Source: an uncultured Porphyromonadaceae bacterium (GTDB taxonomy: Bacteria; Bacteroidota; Bacteroidia; Bacteroidales; Muribaculaceae). Taken from it: a stretch of DNA of 64,000 bases. Under the pieces are notes generated by a model. That model worked only from the letters and a program-made list of their open reading frames with translations, searched no databases and had not been told where the DNA came from. The translations under genes were made by a program, and so were the position numbers. Numbering within the stretch: position 1 is the first letter of the stretch; every line of letters starts with the position of its first letter. Below, one piece after another: positions 20,268-30,302 of the stretch. Location of the stretch: assembly GCA_947573485.1 (NCBI GenBank), contig CANPGB010000016.1:1-64000 (forward strand), in the 5' to 3' direction.

Positions 20268-20300
20268 CAGAGGCCGGCCCCGCGTGGGAACCGGCCTCTG
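20268..20300. terminator. terminator hairpin, copy 2
   Basis: ACAGAGGCCGGCCCCGCGTGGGAACCGGCCTCTGT, nearly identical to copy 1. Confidence 0.75.
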
Positions 20301-20323
20301 TCTGTGTATATGCTATAATAGGA

Positions 20324-22720
20324 TTATCGGATAACTACCGTGCGCGAGAAGTCGCCGATGTGCACGATGCACACCATGCCGGGGCGAAGACCCTCGAAGG
20401 TGTTGATACCTGCTTTGAAGCGGCCGGCAAAGAGAGTGGTGCCGTCCACGCAGTATACGGCGCCTTCGAGATCGTCGTTGCGGAGGTCGACGGTGAGGAT
20501 GCCGTCGCGGCTGTAAGCGGCCCACTGGTGGCGTTCTGCGGCGGGGTCATCGAGGCCCGAGGTCGCGTCGGTGATTGCGATGTCGTCGATAAGAATACGC
20601 TTGCCCGACTTCTGCATGATGCGTATGCGGGCGGGAGTGCGAACACCTACGTGGGCGGTGTATTCGGCGTAGGTTGTGCCGCTGATCTTGAATGTAGTGA
20701 CAGGGGTGTAGCTGTTGCCTCCGTCGGTGGAGTACTCAAGAGCATATTCAGCCTCGGGGTCGGTCTGATAGCGACGGGCCCAGAACGATACTTTGCCAAT
20801 GCCGCGCTGGCGGTCGGTAGCCATTTCAATTTCGCCGGTACCGTCGCGGCCTACGCGGAGAGCCTGGTCGCCTGAGTGAGCGGGGTCGTCCCATATACCG
20901 GCGTTGTTGAGGTTCCAGTCGCATGCGTTTCCACTGTACACCTGGGCTTTATATGTTCCGTATTCGCCGGTGGCCTCGAAGTCCTCGATGAATGAGGGGC
21001 TCGACGATGCGGTGCCAATGGCAGCGGCATCATCGCTCACATAATCACCCCATACGGCAGTAAGCGATGTGTTGAACGTACCTTCTTCATCGCTGTTGAA
21101 GCGGAGGTAAACGCGGCTGTCATCGGGGCTCAGGGTGAGTTTCTGACGCCAGTCAGAGAGGTCGAACGATATTTCAAATGGCGCCTTCACGCTGAGCTCG
21201 TAGTCGCCTTCGATGTTGTCGGTGGTAATCATAACCTCGACTGCATCAGAGGGTTCGCCGGGCTTGGTATTGAAAGCAAGCTCGCCGTCGAAATAGAAGT
21301 CGATGCTCGGGATAGCCTCGGCGGTGCGTACAAAGAAGTAGTCGCTCGTCATTGTCGAGGAGCTGAGCTTGTAAGAGTAGTCGGTGTCGGGCATAAGGCC
21401 TTCAACGGTATAACGACCGCTCTTGGCATCGACGGCCTTGGGATAGCCTTCGAGAGCACCGGCATCGTCGGCCACGAGGAGGGTGTAGCAACCTGCGGCA
21501 TCGGCATCACCAACATAAGTCCAGTTTACGGTAAATGAGTCGTCGGCAATCTGCGAAGCCGCACCCACGGGGAGGCCGTCGACAGCCTTGGCGGTGAGCG
21601 ACACGGTGTTCGTTGCCTCTCCGGCGCTCACTGTAAGTGTGCCTGTGAAAGAGCCTGTTGTGGCGGGGAGGAATTTAACGGTGACATCGGCTCCGGCATT
21701 TGCGGTGGCAGCCGAGAGGCTCGCGGGGCTCACAGAGAAGCCGCTGCCGCTCACGGCCACGCCCACGTTGGTGTTGGCATTGGTGGTGAGCACATGCACG
21801 GTTTTCTCTACAGCGAAGCCTGCTGCTGTCACGCCCAGGTCAATGGTAGAGCCGTTGGCGGGCTGGTTAACCACCGTTTTCACGGCGCCGTCGGCCGTCC
21901 ATTTCTCGTTCTTACGGTCGCCCCAGATGAAGTCGACGAGCTCGGGGTGGTCAATAAAGGGGTTGCGGTTACGTTGCTTCTTATAAACGGCCTCCTGGCG
22001 GTCGAGCTCTTTCTGGCTCACGGGGTCCATTTCATGCCATTTGAGCAGGAGGTTCAGAGCCCATGTTGTGAACACGGGGTACTTGTTCTTTGCGAGCATG
22101 TCGCTGCTCCACGACGAGATGCGGTCGTTATAGCAGGCAGCCATATAGAAATATGAACGCGCGAAGTCGCCCTTATACTCGTCGTCGGGCTCGAATACCT
22201 TGCCCGAGTATCCGGGGAAAGTGCTCGTGCCGAGCTTCCCGAGGGGCTTTATCGAACCATTGGCCTTTTCAGATGTGCCGTTGGCACACTCGCCGTAAGG
22301 GTAATTGCTTCGCTGACCGTTTACCTTACCGTCGGTGGGATAGAGGTGGAAGGCGTCGCTGTACATAGGCGAGGCATCGTTGAACCAGCTCTTGGGCATA
22401 GAGTGCTCGCGGTTGTAGCAATCGCCCACAATCGAGTAGTTGCCGCATTTTTCGCCGGGGTTCCAGTGCTTTGTGGAGTACATATCCCAAATCTTGCCGT
22501 CGGGATATACATCTGAGGTCTTATAGAGGTCTATAAGTCCGTCGTAACTTACTACGGTGTGGTTTGTGATAGTGTTGAAGAGAGCTGTGAGCAAGGCTTG
22601 TCCACCCTTGTTCTCACAAGAGGAATAGTAGCCGGCCGGGGCCTCGGCAAGCACCTCAGTCGCAGGGGTGGCAGCCGTGGCAGCAGCACACAGGAGCATT
22701 AATTTCTTAAATACGTTCAT
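20324..22720 (-). CDS. secreted endonuclease I family protein with C-terminal adhesion-like modules
   Basis: NREHSMPKSWF...DAFHLYPTDGKVNGQRSNYPYGE is the endonuclease I signature; signal peptide. Confidence 0.85.
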   Translation of the reverse strand: MNVFKKLMLLCAAATAATPATEVLAEAPAGYYSSCENKGGQALLTALFNTITNHTVVSYDGLIDLYKTSDVYPDGKIWDMYSTKHWNPGEKCGNYSIVGDCYNREHSMPKSWFNDASPMYSDAFHLYPTDGKVNGQRSNYPYGECANGTSEKANGSIKPLGKLGTSTFPGYSGKVFEPDDEYKGDFARSYFYMAACYNDRISSWSSDMLAKNKYPVFTTWALNLLLKWHEMDPVSQKELDRQEAVYKKQRNRNPFIDHPELVDFIWGDRKNEKWTADGAVKTVVNQPANGSTIDLGVTAAGFAVEKTVHVLTTNANTNVGVAVSGSGFSVSPASLSAATANAGADVTVKFLPATTGSFTGTLTVSAGEATNTVSLTAKAVDGLPVGAASQIADDSFTVNWTYVGDADAAGCYTLLVADDAGALEGYPKAVDAKSGRYTVEGLMPDTDYSYKLSSSTMTSDYFFVRTAEAIPSIDFYFDGELAFNTKPGEPSDAVEVMITTDNIEGDYELSVKAPFEISFDLSDWRQKLTLSPDDSRVYLRFNSDEEGTFNTSLTAVWGDYVSDDAAAIGTASSSPSFIEDFEATGEYGTYKAQVYSGNACDWNLNNAGIWDDPAHSGDQALRVGRDGTGEIEMATDRQRGIGKVSFWARRYQTDPEAEYALEYSTDGGNSYTPVTTFKISGTTYAEYTAHVGVRTPARIRIMQKSGKRILIDDIAITDATSGLDDPAAERHQWAAYSRDGILTVDLRNDDLEGAVYCVDGTTLFAGRFKAGINTFEGLRPGMVCIVHIGDFSRTVVIR

Positions 22721-22774
22721 GTGTTTGTTTTGCTAAGAAATGTGTATTAGTAGATTAGGGTGAGGGGGGGGACG

Positions 22775-24004
22775 CTACTGCCGCGTCTGCCCTGCACCGG
22801 TAATGAGATATTTATAGGTTGTTATCTCGCGCAAGGCCATGGGGCCGCGTGCGTGGAGTTTCTGTGTGGAGATGCCGATTTCGGCACCGAGGCCGAACTG
22901 TGCACCGTCGGTAAAAGCTGTCGAGACGTTGGCGTAGACGCAGGCGGCATCCACCTCGTTGAGGAAGCGCTGGGAGGCCTCCATGTTCTCGGCCACGATG
23001 CACTCGGAGTGGTGGGAGCCGTTGGCGGCGATGTAGTCGAGGGCTTCGTCGATGTCGGCCACGGTGCGCACGGTGAGCTTGTAGTCGAGCCACTCGCGGC
23101 CGAAATCGTCCTCGTCGGCGTGTACGAGATTGGGGTATGCGCCTTCGAGGGCAGCATAGGCCTCTTCGTCGGCATGAATCTCCACGCCCTTCTCGGCCAT
23201 GCGGTAACATAGTGCGGGCAGGGAGTCGAGACGTGCGCGGTCGATAAGGAGGCAGTCGAGGGCGTTGCATACGCTCACTCGGCGGGTTTTGGCGTTGAGA
23301 ATAATGTCGCTGCCGGTGGCCGTGTCGCCCGAGGCGTGGAAATATGTGTGGCAAACTCCGGCGCCGGTCTCGATGACGGGCACGAGGGAGTTGTCGCGCA
23401 CAAAGTCGATGAGGCGGCGGCTTCCGCGGGGAATAATAAGGTCGATAACGCCGCGTGCCTTGAGCATTTCGGCGGCAGCCTCGTGTGTGGGCGGCAGGAG
23501 CACGGCGGCATCGGGGCTGACACCTGCGGCGGCGAGGGCGTCGCGGATTATCTCTATCGACTTGGCATCGCTCTCGGCAGCCTCGTGGCCACCTTTGAGC
23601 ACGCATGCGCTGCCTGCCTTGAGGCAGAGAGCGAAAATATCGAAAATGACATTGGGGCGCGCCTCAAAGATAGCGCCTATTATGCCGAAGGGCACCGACA
23701 CGCGGCGTATGAGCATGCCGTTGGGGCGCTTGGTGCTGTCGAGAACCACACCGAGGGGCGAGGGCAAAGCTGCCACATCGCGCAGGCCTGCCGCTATGCC
23801 TGATATGCGTCCGGGGGTGAGCATGAGGCGGTCGTAACGCGGGTCGGCGGCGTCCATGCGGGCGAGGTCGGCGGCGTTGGCCTCAAGCAACTCTGAAGAG
23901 CGGGCTTCGAGGGCGTCGGCAACGGCCACAATAGCGGCGTCGACGGTTTCGCCGGAGAGACGCGCTATGCTCTTCGACGCTTCTTTACTTGCTGAAAAAT
24001 TCAT
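22775..24004 (-). CDS. proA: glutamate-5-semialdehyde dehydrogenase
   Basis: GIIGAIFEARPNVIFDIFALCLKAGSACVLKGG; followed by proB. Confidence 0.97.
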   Translation of the reverse strand: MNFSASKEASKSIARLSGETVDAAIVAVADALEARSSELLEANAADLARMDAADPRYDRLMLTPGRISGIAAGLRDVAALPSPLGVVLDSTKRPNGMLIRRVSVPFGIIGAIFEARPNVIFDIFALCLKAGSACVLKGGHEAAESDAKSIEIIRDALAAAGVSPDAAVLLPPTHEAAAEMLKARGVIDLIIPRGSRRLIDFVRDNSLVPVIETGAGVCHTYFHASGDTATGSDIILNAKTRRVSVCNALDCLLIDRARLDSLPALCYRMAEKGVEIHADEEAYAALEGAYPNLVHADEDDFGREWLDYKLTVRTVADIDEALDYIAANGSHHSECIVAENMEASQRFLNEVDAACVYANVSTAFTDGAQFGLGAEIGISTQKLHARGPMALREITTYKYLITGAGQTRQ

Positions 24005-25104
24005 AATCGTCGGGTATTTAGCGAATCGGTGTCGACATAAATATAGTCGGCATGAATCAGAGGTTTTCCGCCCGACAGCCCTATCGCTGCCCGGGCGGTG
24101 TCGGCGTCGGCACTTATACGGCCCCAGGCTATTATGCGGCCCGAGGCATCGGCCACGGTAACGATGTCGTCGGCATCGAAGTCGCCGTCGACAGCCGTGA
24201 CGCCCACCGGCAGGAGGCTCGCACCTGAGGCCAGTGCCTCGGCAGCGCCGTCATTGACAGTGAGGTTGCCCTTGGCAAAGGCGTCGGCGTGGGCTATCCA
24301 TTTTTTAAGCCCGGAGGCAGGCTTGGGCGAGGCCACAAAAAGGGTGTGAGGCACTGTGGCATCGCTGCCTATGCCTGCAAGGGGCACAATGACGCCCTCG
24401 CGCTTGCCGTTGGCAACCACAACTTCAATGCCCTCAGAGGCTACACGGCGCGCTATACGGCACTTCGACACCATGCCACCGCGGCCGAGGCTCGATTTCG
24501 AGCTGCTGATGAAGGCTGCGGGATCCTGCCCGGGTTCGAGGCGCTCTATGAGGGTTGATTCGGGGTCGGCGGGGTCGCCGGTATAGAGGCCGTCGATATT
24601 GCTGAGGATAATGAGGCGGTCGGCGTTCATCATTGATGCTATGAGGCCCGAGAGCTCGTCGTTGTCGGTGAACATAAGTTCGGTTACCGACACCGTATCG
24701 TTCTCGTTTACTATAGGTATCACGCCATTGTCGAGCATGGCCGCCATGCAGTGTTTCTGGTTGAGGTAGTGGCCTCGGCAGGCGAAATTCTCTTTTGTGG
24801 CGAGCACCTGGCCGCAGTGTATGCCATGCTCGCGGAAGAACTCGTAGTAGCGGTTGATGAGCTTTGCCTGGCCCACGGCGCTGAAAAGCTGTCGTGCCGA
24901 GAGAGCGTCGAGGCGGTCGGTGACCACATCGCGCAGCTCTCCCCTACCCGACGCCACCGCGCCCGACGACACGAGTATAACCTCTATGCCGTGGCTGCGG
25001 AGCTCGGCAACCTGGTCGACTATGGCGCTCATGCGCGTGATGTCGAGCAGGCCGTCGGCACGGGTAAGCACATTGCTTCCTATTTTAATTACAATTCTTT
25101 TCAT
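24001..25104 (-). CDS. proB: glutamate 5-kinase with PUA domain
   Basis: MKRIVIKIGSNVLT, NENDTVSVTEL, GRGGMVSKCRIARRVASEGIEVVVANG. Confidence 0.96.
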   Translation of the reverse strand: MKRIVIKIGSNVLTRADGLLDITRMSAIVDQVAELRSHGIEVILVSSGAVASGRGELRDVVTDRLDALSARQLFSAVGQAKLINRYYEFFREHGIHCGQVLATKENFACRGHYLNQKHCMAAMLDNGVIPIVNENDTVSVTELMFTDNDELSGLIASMMNADRLIILSNIDGLYTGDPADPESTLIERLEPGQDPAAFISSSKSSLGRGGMVSKCRIARRVASEGIEVVVANGKREGVIVPLAGIGSDATVPHTLFVASPKPASGLKKWIAHADAFAKGNLTVNDGAAEALASGASLLPVGVTAVDGDFDADDIVTVADASGRIIAWGRISADADTARAAIGLSGGKPLIHADYIYVDTDSLNTRRL

Positions 25105-25106
25105 TG

Positions 25107-26870
25107 TCAATCGAGGCGCAGCTTGTATTTGTTTATGAGCTGCCCTACTGCGGGGTGGTTTGCCACAATATGGTCGAGCACCTGGGCATCGGTCCAGAAC
25201 GCGGGTGGAATCTCACCCTCGCACACCGCTACGGTGAGCTCTACGGAGTCGTTCTCCAGTAGGTTTCGCAGGGTGCGGTTAATTGTGGCGAGCTGTTTAC
25301 CCACGATATCGGCCTGCATGGGGGTGCCCACGGCAAGCTCGAAGCTGTCGCCGTCCTTACGGGCAGGTACCGCGGCTTCTATTATACCCGTGAGCATGGG
25401 CTCGGCGGGGAATGAGCGGCGCACAGTGCCCCAGGCGCGCTCTACATCGGCATCGCTGTAAGGCTTGCTGCGGTGCAGCTCTACGGGAGCCGGTGCAGCA
25501 GGGCTCGGCTCTGTTGGAGCCTTTGCTGCCGATGCACCGCGGCTGCGGAGCGAGAGGCCGCCGAGCGAGTAGGCGGTGGCGGCAGGCGGGGGTGCCACGG
25601 GTTGCACCGGGGCATGCACTGCCGCGGGGGCAGCCGGCGTCGGAGCCTTTGTCGGTGCCGCTGCCGGAGCAGGTTGAGGCGCGGGTATATCAATGGGGTG
25701 CGGAGCCGGTGAAGAGGTAGTAAAACTCTCCAAGGGCCTCATTTGCCCCTCGTCGCTTCCGCTTTCATCGGGCGAGGGGCTGAGTAGTTGGCACAGTTTG
25801 ATGAGCGTCAACTCTATTAGGAATTGTTTGTTACTTGCCTGGCGGAAGTTGAAGTCGGCATCGTTGCAGAGGCTCATCGCCTTATAGAGGAAGGTGGGGT
25901 GCAGCTTGGCAGCACGCTCGGCCATTTGCTGCCGCACGTCGTCGGTAGCCTCCAAAAGGGTGAGTGTGGCCGGATTGGCAGCAACCATGAGGTCGCGCAG
26001 GTAAAGCCCGAGGCCGTTGATAAAGAACTGCGAGTCGAAGCCTTTCTCCCTAATTTCCTTGTATATGAGCAATGAGGTGGCCACATCCTGCGCCACGAAG
26101 GCATCGACAAGGCGGTTGTAGTAGCTCTGGTCGAGAACGTTGAGGTTCTCGATAGTGGCCTGATAGGTGATTTTGCCGCGCGAGCTGGCGGCAACCTGGT
26201 CGAAAATCGAGAGCGCGTCGCGCATGGCGCCGTCGGCCTTGCGGGCGATGACGTTGAGTGCGGCAGGCTCAGTCTCTATGCCTTCGTTGGCAGCCACGGC
26301 CTGCATGTGCTTTACCATGTCGGCAATGGAGATGCGGTTGAAGTCGTAGATCTGGCAACGCGAGAGGATTGTGGGGATAATCTTGTGCTTCTCAGTGGTG
26401 GCGAGGATGAAAACTACATACGACGGCGGCTCCTCGAGGGTCTTGAGGAAGGCATTGAAGGCCGATTGCGAGAGCATGTGCACCTCGTCGATGATGAACA
26501 CACGGTAGCGGCCAACGCTCGGGGGCACCATTACCTGGTCGACGAGCTGACGGATGTCGTCGACACCGTTGTTCGAGGCGGCGTCGAGCTCGATGATGTT
26601 CATCGAGCGGTTTTCATTGAACTGCCTACACGAATCGCACTGGTTGCACGCCTCGCCCTGCGGGGTGCGGGCGGTGCAGTTGATAGTCTTGGCAAAAATA
26701 CGCGCGCACGAGGTCTTGCCCACCCCTCGCGAGCCGCAGAAGAGGTAGGCATGGGCGAGGCGGTCGGTGGCGATGGCGTTCTTCAACGTGCCCGTAAGGG
26801 CCTGCTGACCGACAACACTCGCGAAAGTCGACGGGCGGTATTTCCGTGCCGATACGATGTATTGTTCCAT
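25107..26870 (-). CDS. dnaX: DNA polymerase III subunit gamma/tau
   Basis: MEQYIVSARKYRPSTFASVVGQQALTGTLKNAI, HAYLFCGSRGVGKTS, zinc-binding cysteines; Ala/Pro-rich linker. Confidence 0.97.
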   Translation of the reverse strand: MEQYIVSARKYRPSTFASVVGQQALTGTLKNAIATDRLAHAYLFCGSRGVGKTSCARIFAKTINCTARTPQGEACNQCDSCRQFNENRSMNIIELDAASNNGVDDIRQLVDQVMVPPSVGRYRVFIIDEVHMLSQSAFNAFLKTLEEPPSYVVFILATTEKHKIIPTILSRCQIYDFNRISIADMVKHMQAVAANEGIETEPAALNVIARKADGAMRDALSIFDQVAASSRGKITYQATIENLNVLDQSYYNRLVDAFVAQDVATSLLIYKEIREKGFDSQFFINGLGLYLRDLMVAANPATLTLLEATDDVRQQMAERAAKLHPTFLYKAMSLCNDADFNFRQASNKQFLIELTLIKLCQLLSPSPDESGSDEGQMRPLESFTTSSPAPHPIDIPAPQPAPAAAPTKAPTPAAPAAVHAPVQPVAPPPAATAYSLGGLSLRSRGASAAKAPTEPSPAAPAPVELHRSKPYSDADVERAWGTVRRSFPAEPMLTGIIEAAVPARKDGDSFELAVGTPMQADIVGKQLATINRTLRNLLENDSVELTVAVCEGEIPPAFWTDAQVLDHIVANHPAVGQLINKYKLRLD

Positions 26871-27157
26871 GTATAAAAAAGAGCCTCCGGAAGTAAGCGC
26901 CAAAGGCAAGTGCAAATATAAGCATTTTTTTGCCACGACCCACTCAGAGGCCATAATTTTATGCCGGGTACCCCTGTTAACATTTTTTCGTAATTGCCAC
27001 TAAAATGGCGCTACAGCATTGTGTGCGTGCGTTTTAGCGCAAATGCAGCTCATTGTTGCAAAGAGCGCAGCTCAGAAAAATTTCCGTAGTTGGAGAATTT
27101 TCACTTACTTTGCAGCGCAAAAAAACGAAATCACTAATAATCAAAAATACACACATC

Positions 27158-27394
27158 ATGTCAGAAATTGCAGATCGCGTGAAAAACATCGTAGTTGACA
27201 AACTCGGTGTTGAGCCCGAAAAAGTTACCCCTGAAGCAGCATTCATCACCGACCTCGGTGCTGACTCGCTCGATACAGTAGAACTCATCATGGACTTCGA
27301 AAAGGAATTCGGCATCACCATTCCCGACGAAGAAGCTGAGAAAATCAAGACTGTAGGCGACGCTGTAGCTTTCGTTGAGGCTGCTAACGCGTAA
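27158..27394 (+). CDS. acpP: acyl carrier protein
   Basis: [23 protein letters not shown]...[13 protein letters not shown]. Confidence 0.98.
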   Translation: MSEIADRVKNIVVDKLGVEPEKVTPEAAFITDLGADSLDTVELIMDFEKEFGITIPDEEAEKIKTVGDAVAFVEAANA

Positions 27395-27421
27395 GCAGAA
27401 GTCCGTCTCTGCACAGTAAAG

Positions 27422-27538
27422 CCGCCGTGGCGTTTCTTTACGAAATAGTACGGCGGTTATATTTATTTGCGCGTACGCACGTACGCGCATAAGCTATTAG
27501 AGCTCCGCAGAACCGGAGTACCGCCCCCCGGAAGGCGG
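27422..27538. promoter_or_regulatory. four consecutive stem-loops in the acpP-fabF intergenic region
   Basis: CCGCCGT/ACGGCGG 27422-27456; GCGCGTACG-CA-CGTACGCGC 27469-27488; CTCCG/CGGAG 27503-27518; CCGCC/GGCGG 27521-27538. Confidence 0.6.
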
Positions 27539-27589
27539 CTCCGACAACACCAATTTCTGAACTTCTCAAACCAACCCAAGAATTCACAA

Positions 27590-28864
27590 ATGGAACTTAA
27601 AAGAGTAGTAGTCACCGGCATGGGTGCCATCACCCCCCTCGGCAACGACGTTGCAACCACCTGGGAGAACGCCAAAGCCGGCGTAAGCGGCGCAGGCCCC
27701 ATTACCCACTTCGACGCAAGCCTCTTCAAAACGCAGTTTGCCTGCGAGGTCAAAGACTTCAAACCCGAAGAGCACTTCGACCGCAAGAAGATGCGTCAGC
27801 TCGACCTCTATGCACAGTATGCCCTTGTGGCTGCCCGCCAGGCAGTGGCAGATGCCAAGCTTGAGGATGAAGCCGACGACAAGCTCAACAAAAACCGTGT
27901 AGGCGTTATCGTTGCCGCCGGTATCGGTGGCCTCCACACCTTCGAGGAAGAGGCCGGATACTACGCCCTCAACGCCGACAAGGGCCCCAAATACAACCCC
28001 TTCTTCATCCCCAAGATGATTGCCGACATCGCTTCGGGTCACATCTCGATGGAGTACGGCTACCACGGCCCCAACTACGGCGTGGTTTCGGCTTGCGCTT
28101 CGTCGAACAACGCTATCATCGACGCTTTCAACCTCATCCGCCTCGGCAAGGCCGACGTTATCCTCACCGGTGGTGCCGAAGCCGCTATCTTCCCCGCAGG
28201 CGTGGGTGGCTTCAACTCGATGCACGCCCTCTCGACCCGCAACGACTCCCCCAAGACAGCCTCGCGCCCCTTCAGCAAGAGCCGCGACGGTTTCGTAATG
28301 GGCGAAGGCTCGGCAGTACTCGTTCTCGAAGAACTTGAGCACGCTCTTGCCCGCGGTGCCAAAATCTACTGCGAGGTTGCAGGCGGTGGTCTCTCGGCCG
28401 ACGCTTATCACCTGACAGCCACTCACCCCGACGGCCTCGGCGCCAAACTCGCCATGGAGAACGCCCTCGAAGACGCAGGCATGAAGCCCGAAGACATCGA
28501 CTACATCAACGTTCACGGCACCTCGACCCCCGTTGGCGACGTTTCGGAAGTGAAAGCTATCGTTGACGTATTCGGCGAGAGCGCACACAAGCTCAACATC
28601 TCGTCGACCAAGTCGATGACCGGCCACCTCCTCGGTGCCACCGGCGCCCTCGAAGCTGTATTCTCGGTGAAAGCCGTTGAAGAAGACATCGTGCCCCCCA
28701 CTATCAACCACGACCCCGAGGACATCGACGAAAACATCGACTACAGCCTCAACTTCACCTTCGACAAGGCTCAGAAGCGCACCGTGCGCGCTGCCCTCTC
28801 GAACTCCTTCGGTTTCGGCGGCCACAACGCCACCGTTATCGTCAAGAAATTTGAAGGCAAATAA
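27590..28864 (+). CDS. fabF: beta-ketoacyl-ACP synthase II
   Basis: MELKRVVVTGMGAITPLGNDV; VVSACASSNNAI active-site Cys; NSFGFGGHNA. Confidence 0.98.
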   Translation: MELKRVVVTGMGAITPLGNDVATTWENAKAGVSGAGPITHFDASLFKTQFACEVKDFKPEEHFDRKKMRQLDLYAQYALVAARQAVADAKLEDEADDKLNKNRVGVIVAAGIGGLHTFEEEAGYYALNADKGPKYNPFFIPKMIADIASGHISMEYGYHGPNYGVVSACASSNNAIIDAFNLIRLGKADVILTGGAEAAIFPAGVGGFNSMHALSTRNDSPKTASRPFSKSRDGFVMGEGSAVLVLEELEHALARGAKIYCEVAGGGLSADAYHLTATHPDGLGAKLAMENALEDAGMKPEDIDYINVHGTSTPVGDVSEVKAIVDVFGESAHKLNISSTKSMTGHLLGATGALEAVFSVKAVEEDIVPPTINHDPEDIDENIDYSLNFTFDKAQKRTVRAALSNSFGFGGHNATVIVKKFEGK

Positions 28865-28883
28865 TCAATACACCGTATTCTGA

Positions 28884-28926
28884 AAGCCGGGTGGCGACTG
28901 CGTGTCACCACCCGGCTTCTTTTTTA
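28884..28926 (+). terminator. rho-independent terminator after fabF
   Basis: AAGCCGGGTGG...CCACCCGGCTT then TCTTTTTT. Confidence 0.85.
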
Positions 28927-28936
28927 CAGCATAGCA

Positions 28937-29614
28937 ATGACAATAGGTATAATAGTGGCCATGGATAAGGAGCTGCAGCTCCTGCTCCCCCTCTTAGGCG
29001 ACTGCTCGGAGGCCACCGTAAACGGTTTCACATTCCACACCGGCACCTCGGGCAAGCACAAACTCGTGGTGTGCAAATGCGGCATAGGCAAGGTAAACGC
29101 CGCTATCGGAGCCCTCACGCTCATCGACAGCTACCACCCCGCGCTCGTTATCAACACCGGCGTGGCAGGCGGCACAGGCGCCACCGACGACCCTGCACGC
29201 GTGCTCGACGTTGTCCTCGCCTCCGAGATAGCCTATCACGACGTGTGGTGCGGCCCCGGTACAGTTCCCGGCCAGGCAGCGGGCTGCCCCGAGCGCTTCT
29301 CGTGCCCCCTTCCGGCCGACATCATCGCGAAACTCGACGTGAAACGAGGCCTCATAGCATCGGGCGACATATTTGTTGACGACCCCGCCGACCTCGCACG
29401 CATACTCCGTCTGCACCCCGACACCAAAGCCGTCGACATGGAGTCGGCAGCAATAGCACACGCATGCCACATCAAGAGCGTGCCCTTTGTGTGTGTGCGC
29501 GTGATAAGCGACACCCCCGGCGACGGTGGCAATGCAGCTGCATATGAATCGTTCTGGCAGGACGCTCCCGCCCGTACTTTCACACAGGTCGAAAAACTGC
29601 TCTCGCTGCTTTGA
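28937..29614 (+). CDS. MTA/SAH nucleosidase-like (phosphorylase superfamily) protein
   Basis: MTIGIIVAMDKELQLLLPLL, NTGVAGGTG, VDMESAAIAHACH. Confidence 0.85.
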   Translation: MTIGIIVAMDKELQLLLPLLGDCSEATVNGFTFHTGTSGKHKLVVCKCGIGKVNAAIGALTLIDSYHPALVINTGVAGGTGATDDPARVLDVVLASEIAYHDVWCGPGTVPGQAAGCPERFSCPLPADIIAKLDVKRGLIASGDIFVDDPADLARILRLHPDTKAVDMESAAIAHACHIKSVPFVCVRVISDTPGDGGNAAAYESFWQDAPARTFTQVEKLLSLL

Positions 29615-30264
29615 AAGACCTTAAAGCCATACGCGGCGCCCGACTGCTCAGAGAAATGGTGGCCGAAGGCGAGCACGTGAGGCAAGACTTCAAATTCGCG
29701 ATTTCAGACGCCCGCAAGATTGCCCGCTCGCTCTCTGCCTTCGCCAACAACCAAGGCGGCCGTCTGCTCATAGGCGTCAAAGACAACGGCGTGATAGCCG
29801 GTGTGCGCAACGAAGAAGACGTGTACGTCGTCGAGCAGGCAGCCGAGCGCTACTGCACGCCTCCGCAGCACGTGGAGTTCAAAGCCTACCGCCTCGACGC
29901 CGGCATCTGCGTTATTGTCGCCGAAATCGAAGCCTCGCCCGTGCGCCCGGTGGCAGTGTTGGAGAAAGACGGCACCCGGCGCGCCTACTTCCGTGTGGCT
30001 GACGAGAACATCGCCGCCCACCCGCTCATGGAGCGCGCATGGCGCATGGCTGCCGACGACACCGTGCCTCCCCTCACCGACCGCCACTATGCCCTCGCTT
30101 CGCTATTCGACGAGCCCGGCACGCGCCTCGACGAGCGCACCATAGCCACCCGCCTCCACATATCGCTGGCCGAGGCCGAAGCCCTGGTGGCGCGCCTCGC
30201 CGCCGCCGGAATCATTACTTTCGCTTTCGACGGCACCCGCTTCCTTCCGGCCTCCTTGCCGTGA
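29611..30264 (+). CDS. AlbA_2 (Schlafen-like) putative DNA-binding domain protein with C-terminal winged-helix region
   Basis: EGEHVRQDFKFAISDARKIARSLSAFANNQGGRLLIGVKDNGVIAGV. Confidence 0.8.
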   Translation: MKDLKAIRGARLLREMVAEGEHVRQDFKFAISDARKIARSLSAFANNQGGRLLIGVKDNGVIAGVRNEEDVYVVEQAAERYCTPPQHVEFKAYRLDAGICVIVAEIEASPVRPVAVLEKDGTRRAYFRVADENIAAHPLMERAWRMAADDTVPPLTDRHYALASLFDEPGTRLDERTIATRLHISLAEAEALVARLAAAGIITFAFDGTRFLPASLP

Positions 30265-30302
30265 TACAATAATAATCAATTGGCGCCTCCTTGCCGTGAA
30301 AA

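Noticed and set aside
24001-26870. dnaX-proB-proA overlap as unusual operon
   Set aside because: Short overlaps between adjacent genes are common in this genome; nothing beyond compact gene packing.
27584-28825. 413-aa minus-strand ORF
   Set aside because: Antisense to fabF.
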